Source of the DNA: Hufsiella ginkgonis
GTDB lineage: Bacteria > Bacteroidota > Bacteroidia > Sphingobacteriales > Sphingobacteriaceae
Length of the DNA: 64,000 bases
NCBI RefSeq assembly: GCF_009834915.1
Contig: NZ_WVHS01000001.1
Coordinates: forward strand, 1,530,937-1,594,936
Reading direction: 5' to 3'
How positions within the stretch are numbered: position 1 is the first letter of the stretch; every line of letters starts with the position of its first letter. Below are positions 17,163 to 24,996 of this stretch, in pieces. The notes beneath the pieces were generated by a model that had not been told where the DNA came from, did no database searches, and was given only the letters and a program-made list of their open reading frames with translations. The translations under genes were made by a program, and so were the position numbers.

Positions 17163-17726
17163 ATGAGCGAGCTTATTAAAAAACAACTGAACGACTCCAG
17201 GGCTGTGATGGATAGGGCCATCGAGCATTGCGAAAGCGAATTGTTAAAAATACGGGCCGGCAAAGCGATGCCTTCCATGCTCGACGGCATTTTCGTAGAC
17301 TATTATGGTGCGGCGACACCGCTGGCAAACGTAGGTACGGTGAGCACGCCCGACCCGCGCACCATTACGGTGCAGCCATGGGAAAAAAATATGCTCGTGC
17401 CTATCGAACGGGCCATCCAGGAAGCCAATATCGGCCTGAACCCGCAGAACGACGGCCTCATGATCCGCCTCAACGTTCCGCCGCTTACCGAAGAACGCCG
17501 CCGCGACCTGGTGAAAAAAGTGAAGGAAGAAGCGGAACGCGGGCGCATAACGATCCGTAACATCCGCAAAGACGCGAACGAGAAGATTAAAAAACTGAAA
17601 TCCGAAGGCGTTTCTGAAGACGAAATTAAAGCCGGCGAAGGTGAAGTACAAAAACTGACCGACGCCTATATAGTAAAAGTCGACAAGATCGCCGAGATCA
17701 AGGAAAAAGATATCATGACGGTATAG
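17163..17726 (+). CDS. frr: Ribosome recycling factor
   Basis: Splits post-termination ribosomes together with EF-G. Motifs: LLKIRAGKAMPSMLDGIFVDYYG, STPDPRTITVQPW, LNPQNDGLMIRLNVPPLTEE and the basic helix RRDLVKKVKEEAE. 187 residues, a normal length. It is a single-gene transcription unit with its own promoter and a strong intrinsic terminator 20 bp downstream. The usual pyrH neighbour is absent. Confidence 0.97.
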   Translation: MSELIKKQLNDSRAVMDRAIEHCESELLKIRAGKAMPSMLDGIFVDYYGAATPLANVGTVSTPDPRTITVQPWEKNMLVPIERAIQEANIGLNPQNDGLMIRLNVPPLTEERRRDLVKKVKEEAERGRITIRNIRKDANEKIKKLKSEGVSEDEIKAGEGEVQKLTDAYIVKVDKIAEIKEKDIMTV

Positions 17727-17745
17727 CGTAAGCTGTGTGTCATTT

Positions 17746-17782
17746 AAAAGGGAATCAGGGAATTAGCTGGTTCCCTTTTTTA
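17746..17782 (+). terminator. Intrinsic terminator of frr
   Basis: AAAAGGGAA pairs with TTCCCTTTT across a ~16-nt loop, and the 3' arm runs into a T-rich tract (ttttttattttt). Confidence 0.8.
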
Positions 17783-17792
17783 TTTTTGCGTA

Positions 17793-17910
17793 GGGTGATC
17801 AGTGATCAGTGGTCAGTGATCAGTACTGCACAGCGCCGTCCGTGGTGGCTGAAACCTTATCTCTTACACAAATCCAAAACTGATCACTGACAACTGATCA
17901 CTGACAACTC
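17793..17910. repeat. Inverted pair of GATCAGT tandem repeats upstream of the ABC exporter
   Basis: The left arm (17793-17828) has four copies of a GATCAGT/GGTCAGT unit. The right arm (17877-17910) has the complementary ACTGATC/ACTGACA units. The arms can pair over ~28 nt around a ~48-nt loop. The right arm ends at the start codon of the exporter, so the structure would cover its ribosome-binding region. Confidence 0.8.
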
Positions 17911-17911
17911 C

Positions 17912-19678
17912 ATGAAACTACTCCTCAACTACCTCAAAAACTATAAAGCCCTGATCGGCCTTGCCCTGGTGCTTGCAGCCATTAACCAGATCTTTTCCCT
18001 GCTCGACCCGTATATCTTCCGCAAGATCATCGATACTTACGTAACGCCGTTTGCCACACACCAGAAATCATTTACCACGGGGGAATTTTTTAAAGGTGCG
18101 GGCCTGCTGATCCTGGCCGCGATGGGGGTCGCCATGGTGTCGCGCATCGCGAAAAATTTCCAGGATTATTACGTGAACGTGATCACACAGCGCCTGGGGG
18201 CGAAGGTGTATGCCGACGGTTTGGCCCATTCCCTGGAGCTTCCTTACCAGGTATTCGAGGACCAACGCAGCGGCGAAACACTGGGTATTCTGCAAAAAGT
18301 ACGACTGGATTCGGAGAAGCTGATCATCGCTTTTATCAATATCCTGTTCACCTCGCTGGTAGGCATCGTATTTGTTTTCTGGTATGCGATCGCCATCCAC
18401 TGGTCTATTGCCGTGGCCTATATTTCTATCATTCCTATCCTGGGCACTATCAGCTCCGTATTGAGTAAGCGCATCAAGGTCATCCAGAAAAAGATCGTTT
18501 CGCAAACCACCGCCCTGGCCGGGTCCACTACTGAATCGCTCCGGAACATCGAGCTGGTGAAAAGTCTCGGGCTGGCCCAACAGGAGATCAAGCGACTGAA
18601 CTCTACCACTGACAGTATCCTTAAGCTCGAGCTTCAAAAAGTAAAGTACGTACGCAGCCTGAGCTTTATCCAGGGAACGCTGGTGAACCTGCTGCGGAAC
18701 GGCATCCTGCTGCTCATGTTGTACCTGATCTTTGCAGGGAAGATCACCGTGGGGGAATTTTTCTCCCTGTTTATTTACTCTTTCTTTATTTTCGGGCCTT
18801 TACAGGAGTTGGGTAACATCATTAATACCTACCGGGAAACGGAAGTGTCGCTCATCAACTTTAAAAAGATCCTCGATACACCCAAAGAGGCGAAGCCGGC
18901 CAACCCGGTACTGTTGCCGCGCATCACTCGTCTCGACTTTAACCAGGTAAGCTTCAAACACCTAACCGCAAGGCGGAACGCGTTGAACGACATCACCTTC
19001 GGGGTGAGCAAAGGCGAAACCATCGCTTTTGTAGGCCCTTCGGGTTCGGGGAAAACCACGCTCGTGAAACTGCTCGTGGGATTGTATCACCCGATGGAGG
19101 GCGAAGTATTGTACAACCAGATTTCGGGGCACGATATCGACCTCGACCAGCTTCGCGAAAAGATCGGTTTTGTGACACAGGATACGCAGCTGTTTTCGGG
19201 TACGATCCGCGAAAACCTGTTGTTCGTGCGCCCGGGCGCTACCGACGAAGAATGCCTCGAAGTGCTTCAGAAAGCGGCATGCCAGAGCTTGCTTGAACGT
19301 GCCGAGAACGGGCTTGATACCATTATCGGCGAAGGCGGCGTAAAAGTATCGGGCGGCGAAAAACAGCGCCTTTCCATTGCACGTTCACTCCTGCGCAAGC
19401 CCAATATCCTGGTGTTCGACGAAGCGACTTCGGCACTCGACTCCATTACCGAGGAAGAGATTACCCGTACCATCCGTGATGTTTCGGAAATGCACGACCA
19501 CATTACCATCCTCATCGCGCACCGGTTATCGACCGTCATGCACGCCGACCGCATCTATGTGCTCGAAAAAGGCGATGTGGCCGAATCCGGTAAGCATTAT
19601 GACCTCCTGGAAGAAAAGGGCTTGTATTACGCGATGTGGAGGCAGCAGATCGGGGAACGGGTGGAAGAGAGCTATTAG
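17912..19678 (+). CDS. ABC exporter, fused permease and ATPase (MsbA-like)
   Basis: A half-transporter that dimerises. Six membrane helices lie within residues ~10-305. The ATPase domain (~340-588) has Walker [11 protein letters not shown]-loop [10 protein letters not shown], signature [13 protein letters not shown], Walker [13 protein letters not shown] and an H-loop IAHRLST. 588 residues. The substrate cannot be read: lipid flippase (MsbA) and multidrug exporters share this architecture. The ATG is immediately preceded by the 17793-17910 inverted repeat. Confidence 0.93.
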   Translation: MKLLLNYLKNYKALIGLALVLAAINQIFSLLDPYIFRKIIDTYVTPFATHQKSFTTGEFFKGAGLLILAAMGVAMVSRIAKNFQDYYVNVITQRLGAKVYADGLAHSLELPYQVFEDQRSGETLGILQKVRLDSEKLIIAFINILFTSLVGIVFVFWYAIAIHWSIAVAYISIIPILGTISSVLSKRIKVIQKKIVSQTTALAGSTTESLRNIELVKSLGLAQQEIKRLNSTTDSILKLELQKVKYVRSLSFIQGTLVNLLRNGILLLMLYLIFAGKITVGEFFSLFIYSFFIFGPLQELGNIINTYRETEVSLINFKKILDTPKEAKPANPVLLPRITRLDFNQVSFKHLTARRNALNDITFGVSKGETIAFVGPSGSGKTTLVKLLVGLYHPMEGEVLYNQISGHDIDLDQLREKIGFVTQDTQLFSGTIRENLLFVRPGATDEECLEVLQKAACQSLLERAENGLDTIIGEGGVKVSGGEKQRLSIARSLLRKPNILVFDEATSALDSITEEEITRTIRDVSEMHDHITILIAHRLSTVMHADRIYVLEKGDVAESGKHYDLLEEKGLYYAMWRQQIGERVEESY

Positions 19679-19749
19679 CCGTTGGCGATCGGCGATCAGC
19701 CGTCAGCAATCAGCGATCAGCCGTCAGCTATTAGTCGTCGGCGATCGGC
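19679..19749. repeat. Dispersed ATCAGCC-type tandem repeat between exporter and GNAT genes
   Basis: About eight degenerate copies of (g)atcagccgtcagc / gcgatcggc fill the 52-bp gap between convergent genes and run into the GNAT coding sequence, supplying its last codons and stop. Confidence 0.8.
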
Positions 19750-20222
19750 TTTCTCATTACATAATCATTTAACTCGAACTGGTAATACGCAATATCTACC
19801 GTCTGATAGATCTCAAAGCCCAGTTTCCGGTAAAATCCCCGGGCCGGGTTGTCGCGCTTAACGTTCAGCTCGAGGATTTTCGCCCCGGCGGATCTCGCTA
19901 GGTCTTCTATATGGCCGATCAGCGCTTTCCCGCTTCCTTTTCCCTGTTCGGAGGGCAGCAGGTAGATCTTGTGAAGCTTGTAAACCTCCGGTTCGGTGAG
20001 GGAACAGCCGGCGAAGGCTACAGGTTGGCCGTCGCGTTCCCCGATAAGGAAAGTTATTTCGTCAAACTGCGCCGTAAGCGCGTCTTCGGAGTACATGTTC
20101 TCCAGCATAAAGCGGAGTTGTTCGGCCGGCATCAGCTGCCGGTAAGTAGCGGGCCAGATCTCGGCGGCAAGCCGGTGGATAACCGGAACGTCGGAAAGGG
20201 TGGCGGGGCGTATACGGATCAT
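19731..20222 (-). CDS. GNAT family N-acetyltransferase
   Basis: A 163-residue acetyltransferase. The acetyl-CoA motif is LLPSEQGKGSGKALIGHIE (the Q/RxxGxG/A type). Later NPARGFYRKLGF is the usual GNAT C-terminal motif. It overlaps the TPK-like gene by 4 bp and is last in the thiE / TPK-like / GNAT operon. The C-terminal residues PIADD come from a dispersed repeat, suggesting that the original stop was displaced. Substrate unknown. Confidence 0.88.
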   Translation of the reverse strand: MIRIRPATLSDVPVIHRLAAEIWPATYRQLMPAEQLRFMLENMYSEDALTAQFDEITFLIGERDGQPVAFAGCSLTEPEVYKLHKIYLLPSEQGKGSGKALIGHIEDLARSAGAKILELNVKRDNPARGFYRKLGFEIYQTVDIAYYQFELNDYVMRKPIADD

Positions 20223-20785
20223 AAATCTTCGCCCACAAAGATAAACGGCTGGTCGAAAACAAGCATATAAAAGCCGTCTTTCCCGGTTTCCATTACCTGG
20301 CCGGTCGTAAAACGTAAACCGGATGCCTGCAGGTTCCGCACATCATGCATCAAATAAACCTGTTCGCCGGCTTGTTTCCACTTGCTGAACCCGGAGCGTA
20401 CCGGGAAGATCTTTTTGTCAGGCGTAAAGATCACCAGCCCGATCAGGTCTGCAAAGAGGGCAAAATCCTTAAGGCTGAAAGTATCGGTCACTACGTTTAC
20501 CGTGGGGTATTGTTCGCCAACCAGGTACTTCAACCCGTCTTCGAGCGGCGACGCAGTGGTATGGATACGCCTGGTGGACGGCTGGAAATCAGGCGTATCG
20601 CCGGAAGTGATCACGGCATCGATCTTTATGCCCATGGAATCGAGGGTTTCATAGAGCGGCCCGTCGGCGATCACCGTAGGGCTCCATTCCAGCAGCTGGC
20701 CGAGATGCTCGCGGTCAAAACCATCAAGACTGGTGATGAGCAAAGCGGGCTCCTGTTTTTCGCGAACGATGTGGTGAGAAGACAT
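20219..20785 (-). CDS. Thiamine pyrophosphokinase-like protein
   Basis: A 188-residue protein with a TPK-like layout: IADGPLYETLDSMGIKIDAVITSGDTPDF resembles the ADG...GDFDS region, and VNVVTDTFSLKDFALFADL could be the kinase core, followed by a beta-rich C-terminal domain. The GDFDS and TDxxKA signatures are degraded. It lies 8 bp downstream of thiE, which supports a role in making thiamine diphosphate. No TPP riboswitch precedes this operon. TPK is the best guess, but catalytic competence is uncertain. Confidence 0.6.
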   Translation of the reverse strand: MSSHHIVREKQEPALLITSLDGFDREHLGQLLEWSPTVIADGPLYETLDSMGIKIDAVITSGDTPDFQPSTRRIHTTASPLEDGLKYLVGEQYPTVNVVTDTFSLKDFALFADLIGLVIFTPDKKIFPVRSGFSKWKQAGEQVYLMHDVRNLQASGLRFTTGQVMETGKDGFYMLVFDQPFIFVGEDL

Positions 20786-20793
20786 GTTTAAAG

Positions 20794-21429
20794 TTACAGA
20801 ACCTTCCTGTAAATTTCTTTAATCATAGCTCCTGGTTCCGGCGACAAATTAACGGCCCCCGAAACAGCCACCCCGAAAACTCCCGTTGCCAGTACCTGTG
20901 TAACATTGGCCGCGTTAATGCCGCCAACCGCGATCAACGGGAGATCGATGCCATCCGGGATCAGTTGCTGCAGGATTCCCTCATAGCCGATCGTGCCAAG
21001 TGGCGGGAAATTATTGGGTTTGGTTTGCGTTACCGCGAAGGGTCCGCAGCCCACATAATCGGCTGCACCGCTGATCCAGTGCCGCCTGATATCGTCGATG
21101 GAATGGGCAGAGCAGCCTAGCGTTTTATCTTCCCCGATCTCTTTACGGATAGCAGCAAGGTCGGCAGCCATATCCTCGATATGCACTCCCTGTATATCTG
21201 CCAGGTGTACCAGGTGTACGTGGTTGGTCACGATCAGTGTAGCGCCCCAGTCGTCGCAAATGGCGGCCACCTGGTGAAGCTCTTCAAGCAGGGCTTCATC
21301 CGGTTTCGAGAGGCAGCGGTATTGGATCCAGTTCGCCCCCGCTTCACACGCGATCTGCACCTGTTCCCTGTGCGTACGGTGAGGCAGGTCCTGTGTGAGA
21401 TAATGGAAACGGGAGATGTATTTTTTCAT
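20794..21429 (-). CDS. thiE: Thiamine phosphate synthase
   Basis: Joins the HMP-PP and thiazole-phosphate moieties into thiamine phosphate. It is a TIM barrel with WIQYRCLSK (the QxR substrate strand), LIVTNHVHLVHLADIQGVHIE, ADYVGCGPFAVTQTKPN and the phosphate-binding IAVGGINAANV. 211 residues. First gene of the operon with the TPK-like and GNAT genes. Other thi biosynthesis genes are absent here, which fits salvage plus the uptake operon at 24-27 kb. Confidence 0.9.
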   Translation of the reverse strand: MKKYISRFHYLTQDLPHRTHREQVQIACEAGANWIQYRCLSKPDEALLEELHQVAAICDDWGATLIVTNHVHLVHLADIQGVHIEDMAADLAAIRKEIGEDKTLGCSAHSIDDIRRHWISGAADYVGCGPFAVTQTKPNNFPPLGTIGYEGILQQLIPDGIDLPLIAVGGINAANVTQVLATGVFGVAVSGAVNLSPEPGAMIKEIYRKVL

Positions 21430-21431
21430 TA

Positions 21432-21504
21432 TCCTAAAAGCTTAAAGCCCGAAGCCCGAACCGCATCCCATCCATCTGGTCTCCAATCCTTAAGGCTTAA
21501 ACCT
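21432..21504. repeat. Pair of CCTTAAGGCTTAAA-type direct repeats
   Basis: cctaaaagcttaaagcccg (21434) and ccttaaggcttaaaccttt (21488) are direct near-copies flanking a GAAGCCCGAA doublet, between pafA and thiE. Confidence 0.4.
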
Positions 21505-21515
21505 TTAATTTTCAA

Positions 21516-23156
21516 CTATTTAATCACCTCCGTGATCGGTTCCCCGATACATCCGTTCGGCATCTGGATATGCAGCAGGGCTGCCAATGTAGCCGAGATG
21601 TCGGTCATATGAGTGGTCTTGTTCGTTTTGCCGTGGTTTATACCCCAGCCCATAAACAACAACGGGATATGTGCGTCATATGGGTTCCAGGTACCGTGGC
21701 TGGTGCCGGTCCGTGCCGAGCTGAACCATCCGGGTTTTAGCATGATCTGGATCACGCCGCTGCGTTCGGGGTTGTACCCTTTCACGATCATATCCCGCAG
21801 GTACGCAGGCACACTGGAGCTTTGCACATCTTTCACGTCTACGGCGAAGGCGACGCCCGGTTTCCCCTGGAAAAATTTAACGCAATCGGCACGGATGGCC
21901 GCTTCGTCGAGCTTGTTCGCGGCGATTGCGGCATAGTTCAGGTGTGCCTGGTAGTTTAAGAGGCTGAGCACCAGCTTGTCCGTATTGTATTTAGCTTTCA
22001 GCGAAGCGTTTAGTTGAGTAAGTAACTGGGCAGACGGCCATGATCCGGCGGGAAGATTGTTATCGGTCAGGAAAGTGGGGTTGTGTGCCGCACCATGATC
22101 CGCCGAGAGAAATACGGTATAATTTCCTTTTCCAATTTTCGTGTCAAGATACGTAAAGAAATCACCCAGGTCGCGGTCGAGGCGAAGGTAAGTATCTTCA
22201 ACCTCGATGGAGTTTGGCCCGAATTGGTGGCCCACATAATCCGTCGATGATAAGCTTACCGCCAGGAAATCGGTTACCGGGTCCTGCCCCATTTTCTCGT
22301 TTTCCATGATCGCTTTGGCGAAATCGAGCGTAAAGGTGTTGCCATACGGCGTAGAACGGATGGTACCGAAGCCTTGACCGATCAATCCCGACGTCTTTAC
22401 CGGGAACGTGGGGGTTTGAGAATTGCTGAATTTTCCTTCGTAAGAATTATTATCAGGCGAACTTTGCAAGTAGCTGTCGATCGGGTACAGCGTGTTCCAA
22501 TCCTGTTTGAGGTATGTCTCCGGCAGTTTCCGGGCGTTGAAAGCGGTTGCCCATGACGGTAATTGCTTCATATAATAGGTACTGGTGATCCAGTTCCCGC
22601 TGGCATCGTCGTACCAGTAAGCGGCATCGGCTGCATGCCCTGCCGGCAGGATGCCGCCCCGGTCTTTCAACGCCACCCCGATCACTTTCGAGCGGAAATT
22701 GGTCGCCAGTTTCAGCTCGTCGGTAATGGTAGAGGCCAGCAGGTTTTTAGGCGACATCTTTCCTTCAACCGATGCGCTGCCGATCGACTGTACGGTACTG
22801 TCTTCCGTGCAATACATCGTTTTCCCCGTTGCCTGGATAATGAAATCGTTCCCCGCAATGCCGTGGATAGCCGGAACTGAACCTGTATAAATGGTACTGT
22901 GCCCGATGGCCGTTACGGTGGGCACATAATCGATCAGCGTATTTTCGCAGGTGAACCCCTCGTTTAGTAAGCGTTTAAACCCGGTTGATCCGTAGCGCTC
23001 GTAATAACGGTACAGGTAATCCCAGCGCATCTGGTCGACCACCAATCCTACCACCAGCCTGGGCCGCGGGAGGCCGTTATTTACCACGGGTTTCTTCTGT
23101 GCCGACGCAGCTAGGGCGAGGAATGCGGGTACCAACAGGAAAAAGCTTCTTTTCAT
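21516..23156 (-). CDS. pafA: PafA-type alkaline phosphatase
   Basis: A secreted phosphate-scavenging phosphomonoesterase of the calcium-activated, phosphate-insensitive PafA group. A signal peptide MKRSFFLLVPAFLALAASAQ is followed by the metal Asp in LVVDQMRWDY (D41), the Thr nucleophile region DYVPTVTAIGHS (T80/T82), the phosphate-binding Asn in AGND (N103), and KDR (K164/R166), which matches the Lys162/Arg164 pair of the Elizabethkingia enzyme. SADHGAAHNP and TGTSHGTWNP carry the second metal site. The 546-residue length equals that enzyme. Nucleophile Thr rather than Ser supports PafA over PhoA. Confidence 0.9.
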   Translation of the reverse strand: MKRSFFLLVPAFLALAASAQKKPVVNNGLPRPRLVVGLVVDQMRWDYLYRYYERYGSTGFKRLLNEGFTCENTLIDYVPTVTAIGHSTIYTGSVPAIHGIAGNDFIIQATGKTMYCTEDSTVQSIGSASVEGKMSPKNLLASTITDELKLATNFRSKVIGVALKDRGGILPAGHAADAAYWYDDASGNWITSTYYMKQLPSWATAFNARKLPETYLKQDWNTLYPIDSYLQSSPDNNSYEGKFSNSQTPTFPVKTSGLIGQGFGTIRSTPYGNTFTLDFAKAIMENEKMGQDPVTDFLAVSLSSTDYVGHQFGPNSIEVEDTYLRLDRDLGDFFTYLDTKIGKGNYTVFLSADHGAAHNPTFLTDNNLPAGSWPSAQLLTQLNASLKAKYNTDKLVLSLLNYQAHLNYAAIAANKLDEAAIRADCVKFFQGKPGVAFAVDVKDVQSSSVPAYLRDMIVKGYNPERSGVIQIMLKPGWFSSARTGTSHGTWNPYDAHIPLLFMGWGINHGKTNKTTHMTDISATLAALLHIQMPNGCIGEPITEVIK

Positions 23157-23173
23157 AAGATCACATTAAGCAG

Positions 23174-23181
23174 CAAAGATG
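23174..23181 (-). promoter_or_regulatory. Candidate -7 element of pafA
   Basis: Minus-strand CATCTTTG, 18 bp before the pafA ATG, differs at one position from TAnnTTTG and is identical to the second rRNA promoter -7 in this window. Confidence 0.45.
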
Positions 23182-23226
23182 CACGAACCACCATAAAATT
23201 TATGTAAAAATTGTATGAAGTGTAAA

Positions 23227-24324
23227 CTACTCCGGGAAAATAAGCAGCGTATGCTGGCTGGCTGTATGCAGATCCCGCCATACCCGGTTAATTTCTGATG
23301 AAGGATCTGCCGCGGCCAGTCCGCAAAAAGGGTATAGCTTTTCTGCAAAGCGGCGTACTTTGCGGGCCAGTACACGGCTTGCGGCACTCACCCCGGTCAA
23401 TAGCGGCGACGGTACGTCAAGGCCCTGGTCTGTATACGACCACGACTGATCGATCACCCGGTAAAACTCAGCCCGGCGTTTGGAGGTACCTGACCTGCAG
23501 CGGCTCAGCAGGTCCGAAAGGTATTGCTTCTGCTCTGCGGTAAACGATTTACTTTTCATTCTTTCGTTAAAGCTGGCTTCGCACAGGTCCATAAAGTGGA
23601 CCGCCATCCCGCTGATATTTGCGGCAAGCGTAGCCTCCGCCAGTTGAAGGAACGGGTAGGTATACGAGGGCCCGGGTGTTTTTACCGTCGCGGGCGAGAT
23701 CTCGAACTGCCGCTCTGCGGGAACGGCGAGTGCGTTCACTTCAAACGAATGGCTCGCGGTGGCCACCAGTCCCGAGGTTTGCCAGTCGGCTGACACCGTA
23801 ACCTCTTCCCGCTTAAATATAAAAGGGCGCATCAGCGACTTGCCGCCGGCGTCTTTTAACACGTTTCCGTGTTCGGTGAGCAGGCAATTTGCCGTGAACC
23901 AGGTGAGATGCGGGGCGCCGGTGGCATATTTCCAGCTGCCGTTCACCACGTAACCTTCGGGGGTACGCTCGGCAGTGCCGGATGGCGCGCCGCTTCCGCC
24001 GAGACAAGCGGTTTTTTCGTCAAATACCACTTTCGCCAGCGCGGGATCGAGGAAGCCCGCGAACCAGGCCGCGCCGCTGCATAACGTAAGCGTCCATCCA
24101 AAAGCGCCATCGGCCCAGGCAAAAGCCTCTTCGAGCCGGACAGCTTCCGGCAGCGGCAGTTGTAACCCGTTCAGCGAAGCCGGAACGAACAGGTTGAACC
24201 AGTTCTGCTGGTAAATGAGGCCAAGCTGTTCCGGTCGAAGGGCGCCGAATTTCTCGGCATCTGCGGAATGGTTACGTATGATATCGGTCCAACGGGGTTG
24301 GAGAAGCGCTGAAGGATGTTCCAT
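23227..24324 (-). CDS. Acyl-CoA dehydrogenase-like flavoprotein in the thiamine operon
   Basis: A 365-residue protein with the acyl-CoA dehydrogenase / HpaB-like monooxygenase fold: helical N-terminus with LEEAFAWADGAFGWTLTLCSGA, a middle beta domain GYVVNGSWKYATGAPHLTWF that binds flavin, and a helical C-terminal domain. The usual catalytic Glu region of true acyl-CoA dehydrogenases is not evident, so a group D flavin monooxygenase-like role is possible. It lies 56 bp after the PnuC gene on the same strand, so it probably shares the TPP-controlled transcript. The gap contains a CTTTGCG hairpin repeat. Substrate unknown. Confidence 0.75.
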   Translation of the reverse strand: MEHPSALLQPRWTDIIRNHSADAEKFGALRPEQLGLIYQQNWFNLFVPASLNGLQLPLPEAVRLEEAFAWADGAFGWTLTLCSGAAWFAGFLDPALAKVVFDEKTACLGGSGAPSGTAERTPEGYVVNGSWKYATGAPHLTWFTANCLLTEHGNVLKDAGGKSLMRPFIFKREEVTVSADWQTSGLVATASHSFEVNALAVPAERQFEISPATVKTPGPSYTYPFLQLAEATLAANISGMAVHFMDLCEASFNERMKSKSFTAEQKQYLSDLLSRCRSGTSKRRAEFYRVIDQSWSYTDQGLDVPSPLLTGVSAASRVLARKVRRFAEKLYPFCGLAAADPSSEINRVWRDLHTASQHTLLIFPE

Positions 24325-24343
24325 TATTTCCTAACTAATATTT

Positions 24344-24368
24344 CTTTGCGTAAAACCTTAGCGCAAAG
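24344..24368. repeat. CTTTGCG inverted repeat between flavoprotein and PnuC genes
   Basis: CTTTGCG (24344-24350) and CGCAAAG (24362-24368) form a 7-bp stem with an 11-nt loop. The unit resembles the CTTTGCG/CGCAAAG tandem repeats found between genes in many Bacteroidota. Confidence 0.6.
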
Positions 24369-24380
24369 GGAAAAGCGTTA

Positions 24381-24995
24381 TTATGCTGAAAGTTGTTGTC
24401 GGTATTTTCTTTTCCAATCGAAATACCCGAAAACAGCCACTACGAACAGGAAGGCGGTAAGCAGTCCGAACATCGCCAGGTTCTTGTGAAACAGCAGCGG
24501 AATGGCGAACAGGTTCGAGATATTCAGCAGGATCCAGTTCTCGATCTTTCGCCGTGCCAGCAGCCACATGCCCGCCCAGGCCGTGGCGCTGATCCATGAA
24601 TCGGCCACCGGCACGGTTGAGTCTGTAAAATACCGGAGTGCCAGGTAAAGTACGCCCCAGCCAATAAATACGATAGCGAGGGTGATCTTCCATTCCTGTC
24701 TGGTGGAATAGGATATCTTAATAGGAGGCTCATTCTTTTTCGTTATCCAGTGCATCCAGCCATAAACGCTCATTACGATGTAGTAACCGTTGAGCAATGT
24801 TTCGGCGTATAGCCCGCTTTCGGTAAGCAGCATCATCGAGATGGCGGTAGCCGCAATCCCGGCGGGGTACAGCCAGACGTTGTTTATGCGGGCAAGCAGC
24901 ACCTCGGTAACGCCCAACGAAACCGCGATCCATTGAAGGACCGTAGTTTCTTTAAGCTGCCCGGTAAGGATCCCGAACCAATGTTGGAGGTCCAT
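24381..24995 (-). CDS. PnuC-family vitamin transporter, probably thiamine (PnuT)
   Basis: A 204-residue inner-membrane protein with about seven hydrophobic helices and the PnuC features NVWLYPAGIAATAIS, YIVMSVYGWMHW, and WISATAWAGMWLLARRKIENW. PnuC proteins move unphosphorylated nicotinamide riboside or, in the PnuT branch, thiamine. The start codon is 1 bp after the TonB receptor stop, and the transcript begins with a TPP riboswitch. In Bacteroidota this arrangement is known for thiamine uptake, so PnuT is the inferred role. Confidence 0.88.
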   Translation of the reverse strand: MDLQHWFGILTGQLKETTVLQWIAVSLGVTEVLLARINNVWLYPAGIAATAISMMLLTESGLYAETLLNGYYIVMSVYGWMHWITKKNEPPIKISYSTRQEWKITLAIVFIGWGVLYLALRYFTDSTVPVADSWISATAWAGMWLLARRKIENWILLNISNLFAIPLLFHKNLAMFGLLTAFLFVVAVFGYFDWKRKYRQQLSA

Positions 24996-24996
24996 G

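Noticed and set aside
17793..19749. CRISPR-like array from the GATCAGT/ATCAGCC repeats
   Set aside because: The units are only 7-13 bp, degenerate, without uniform spacers, and no cas gene is near.
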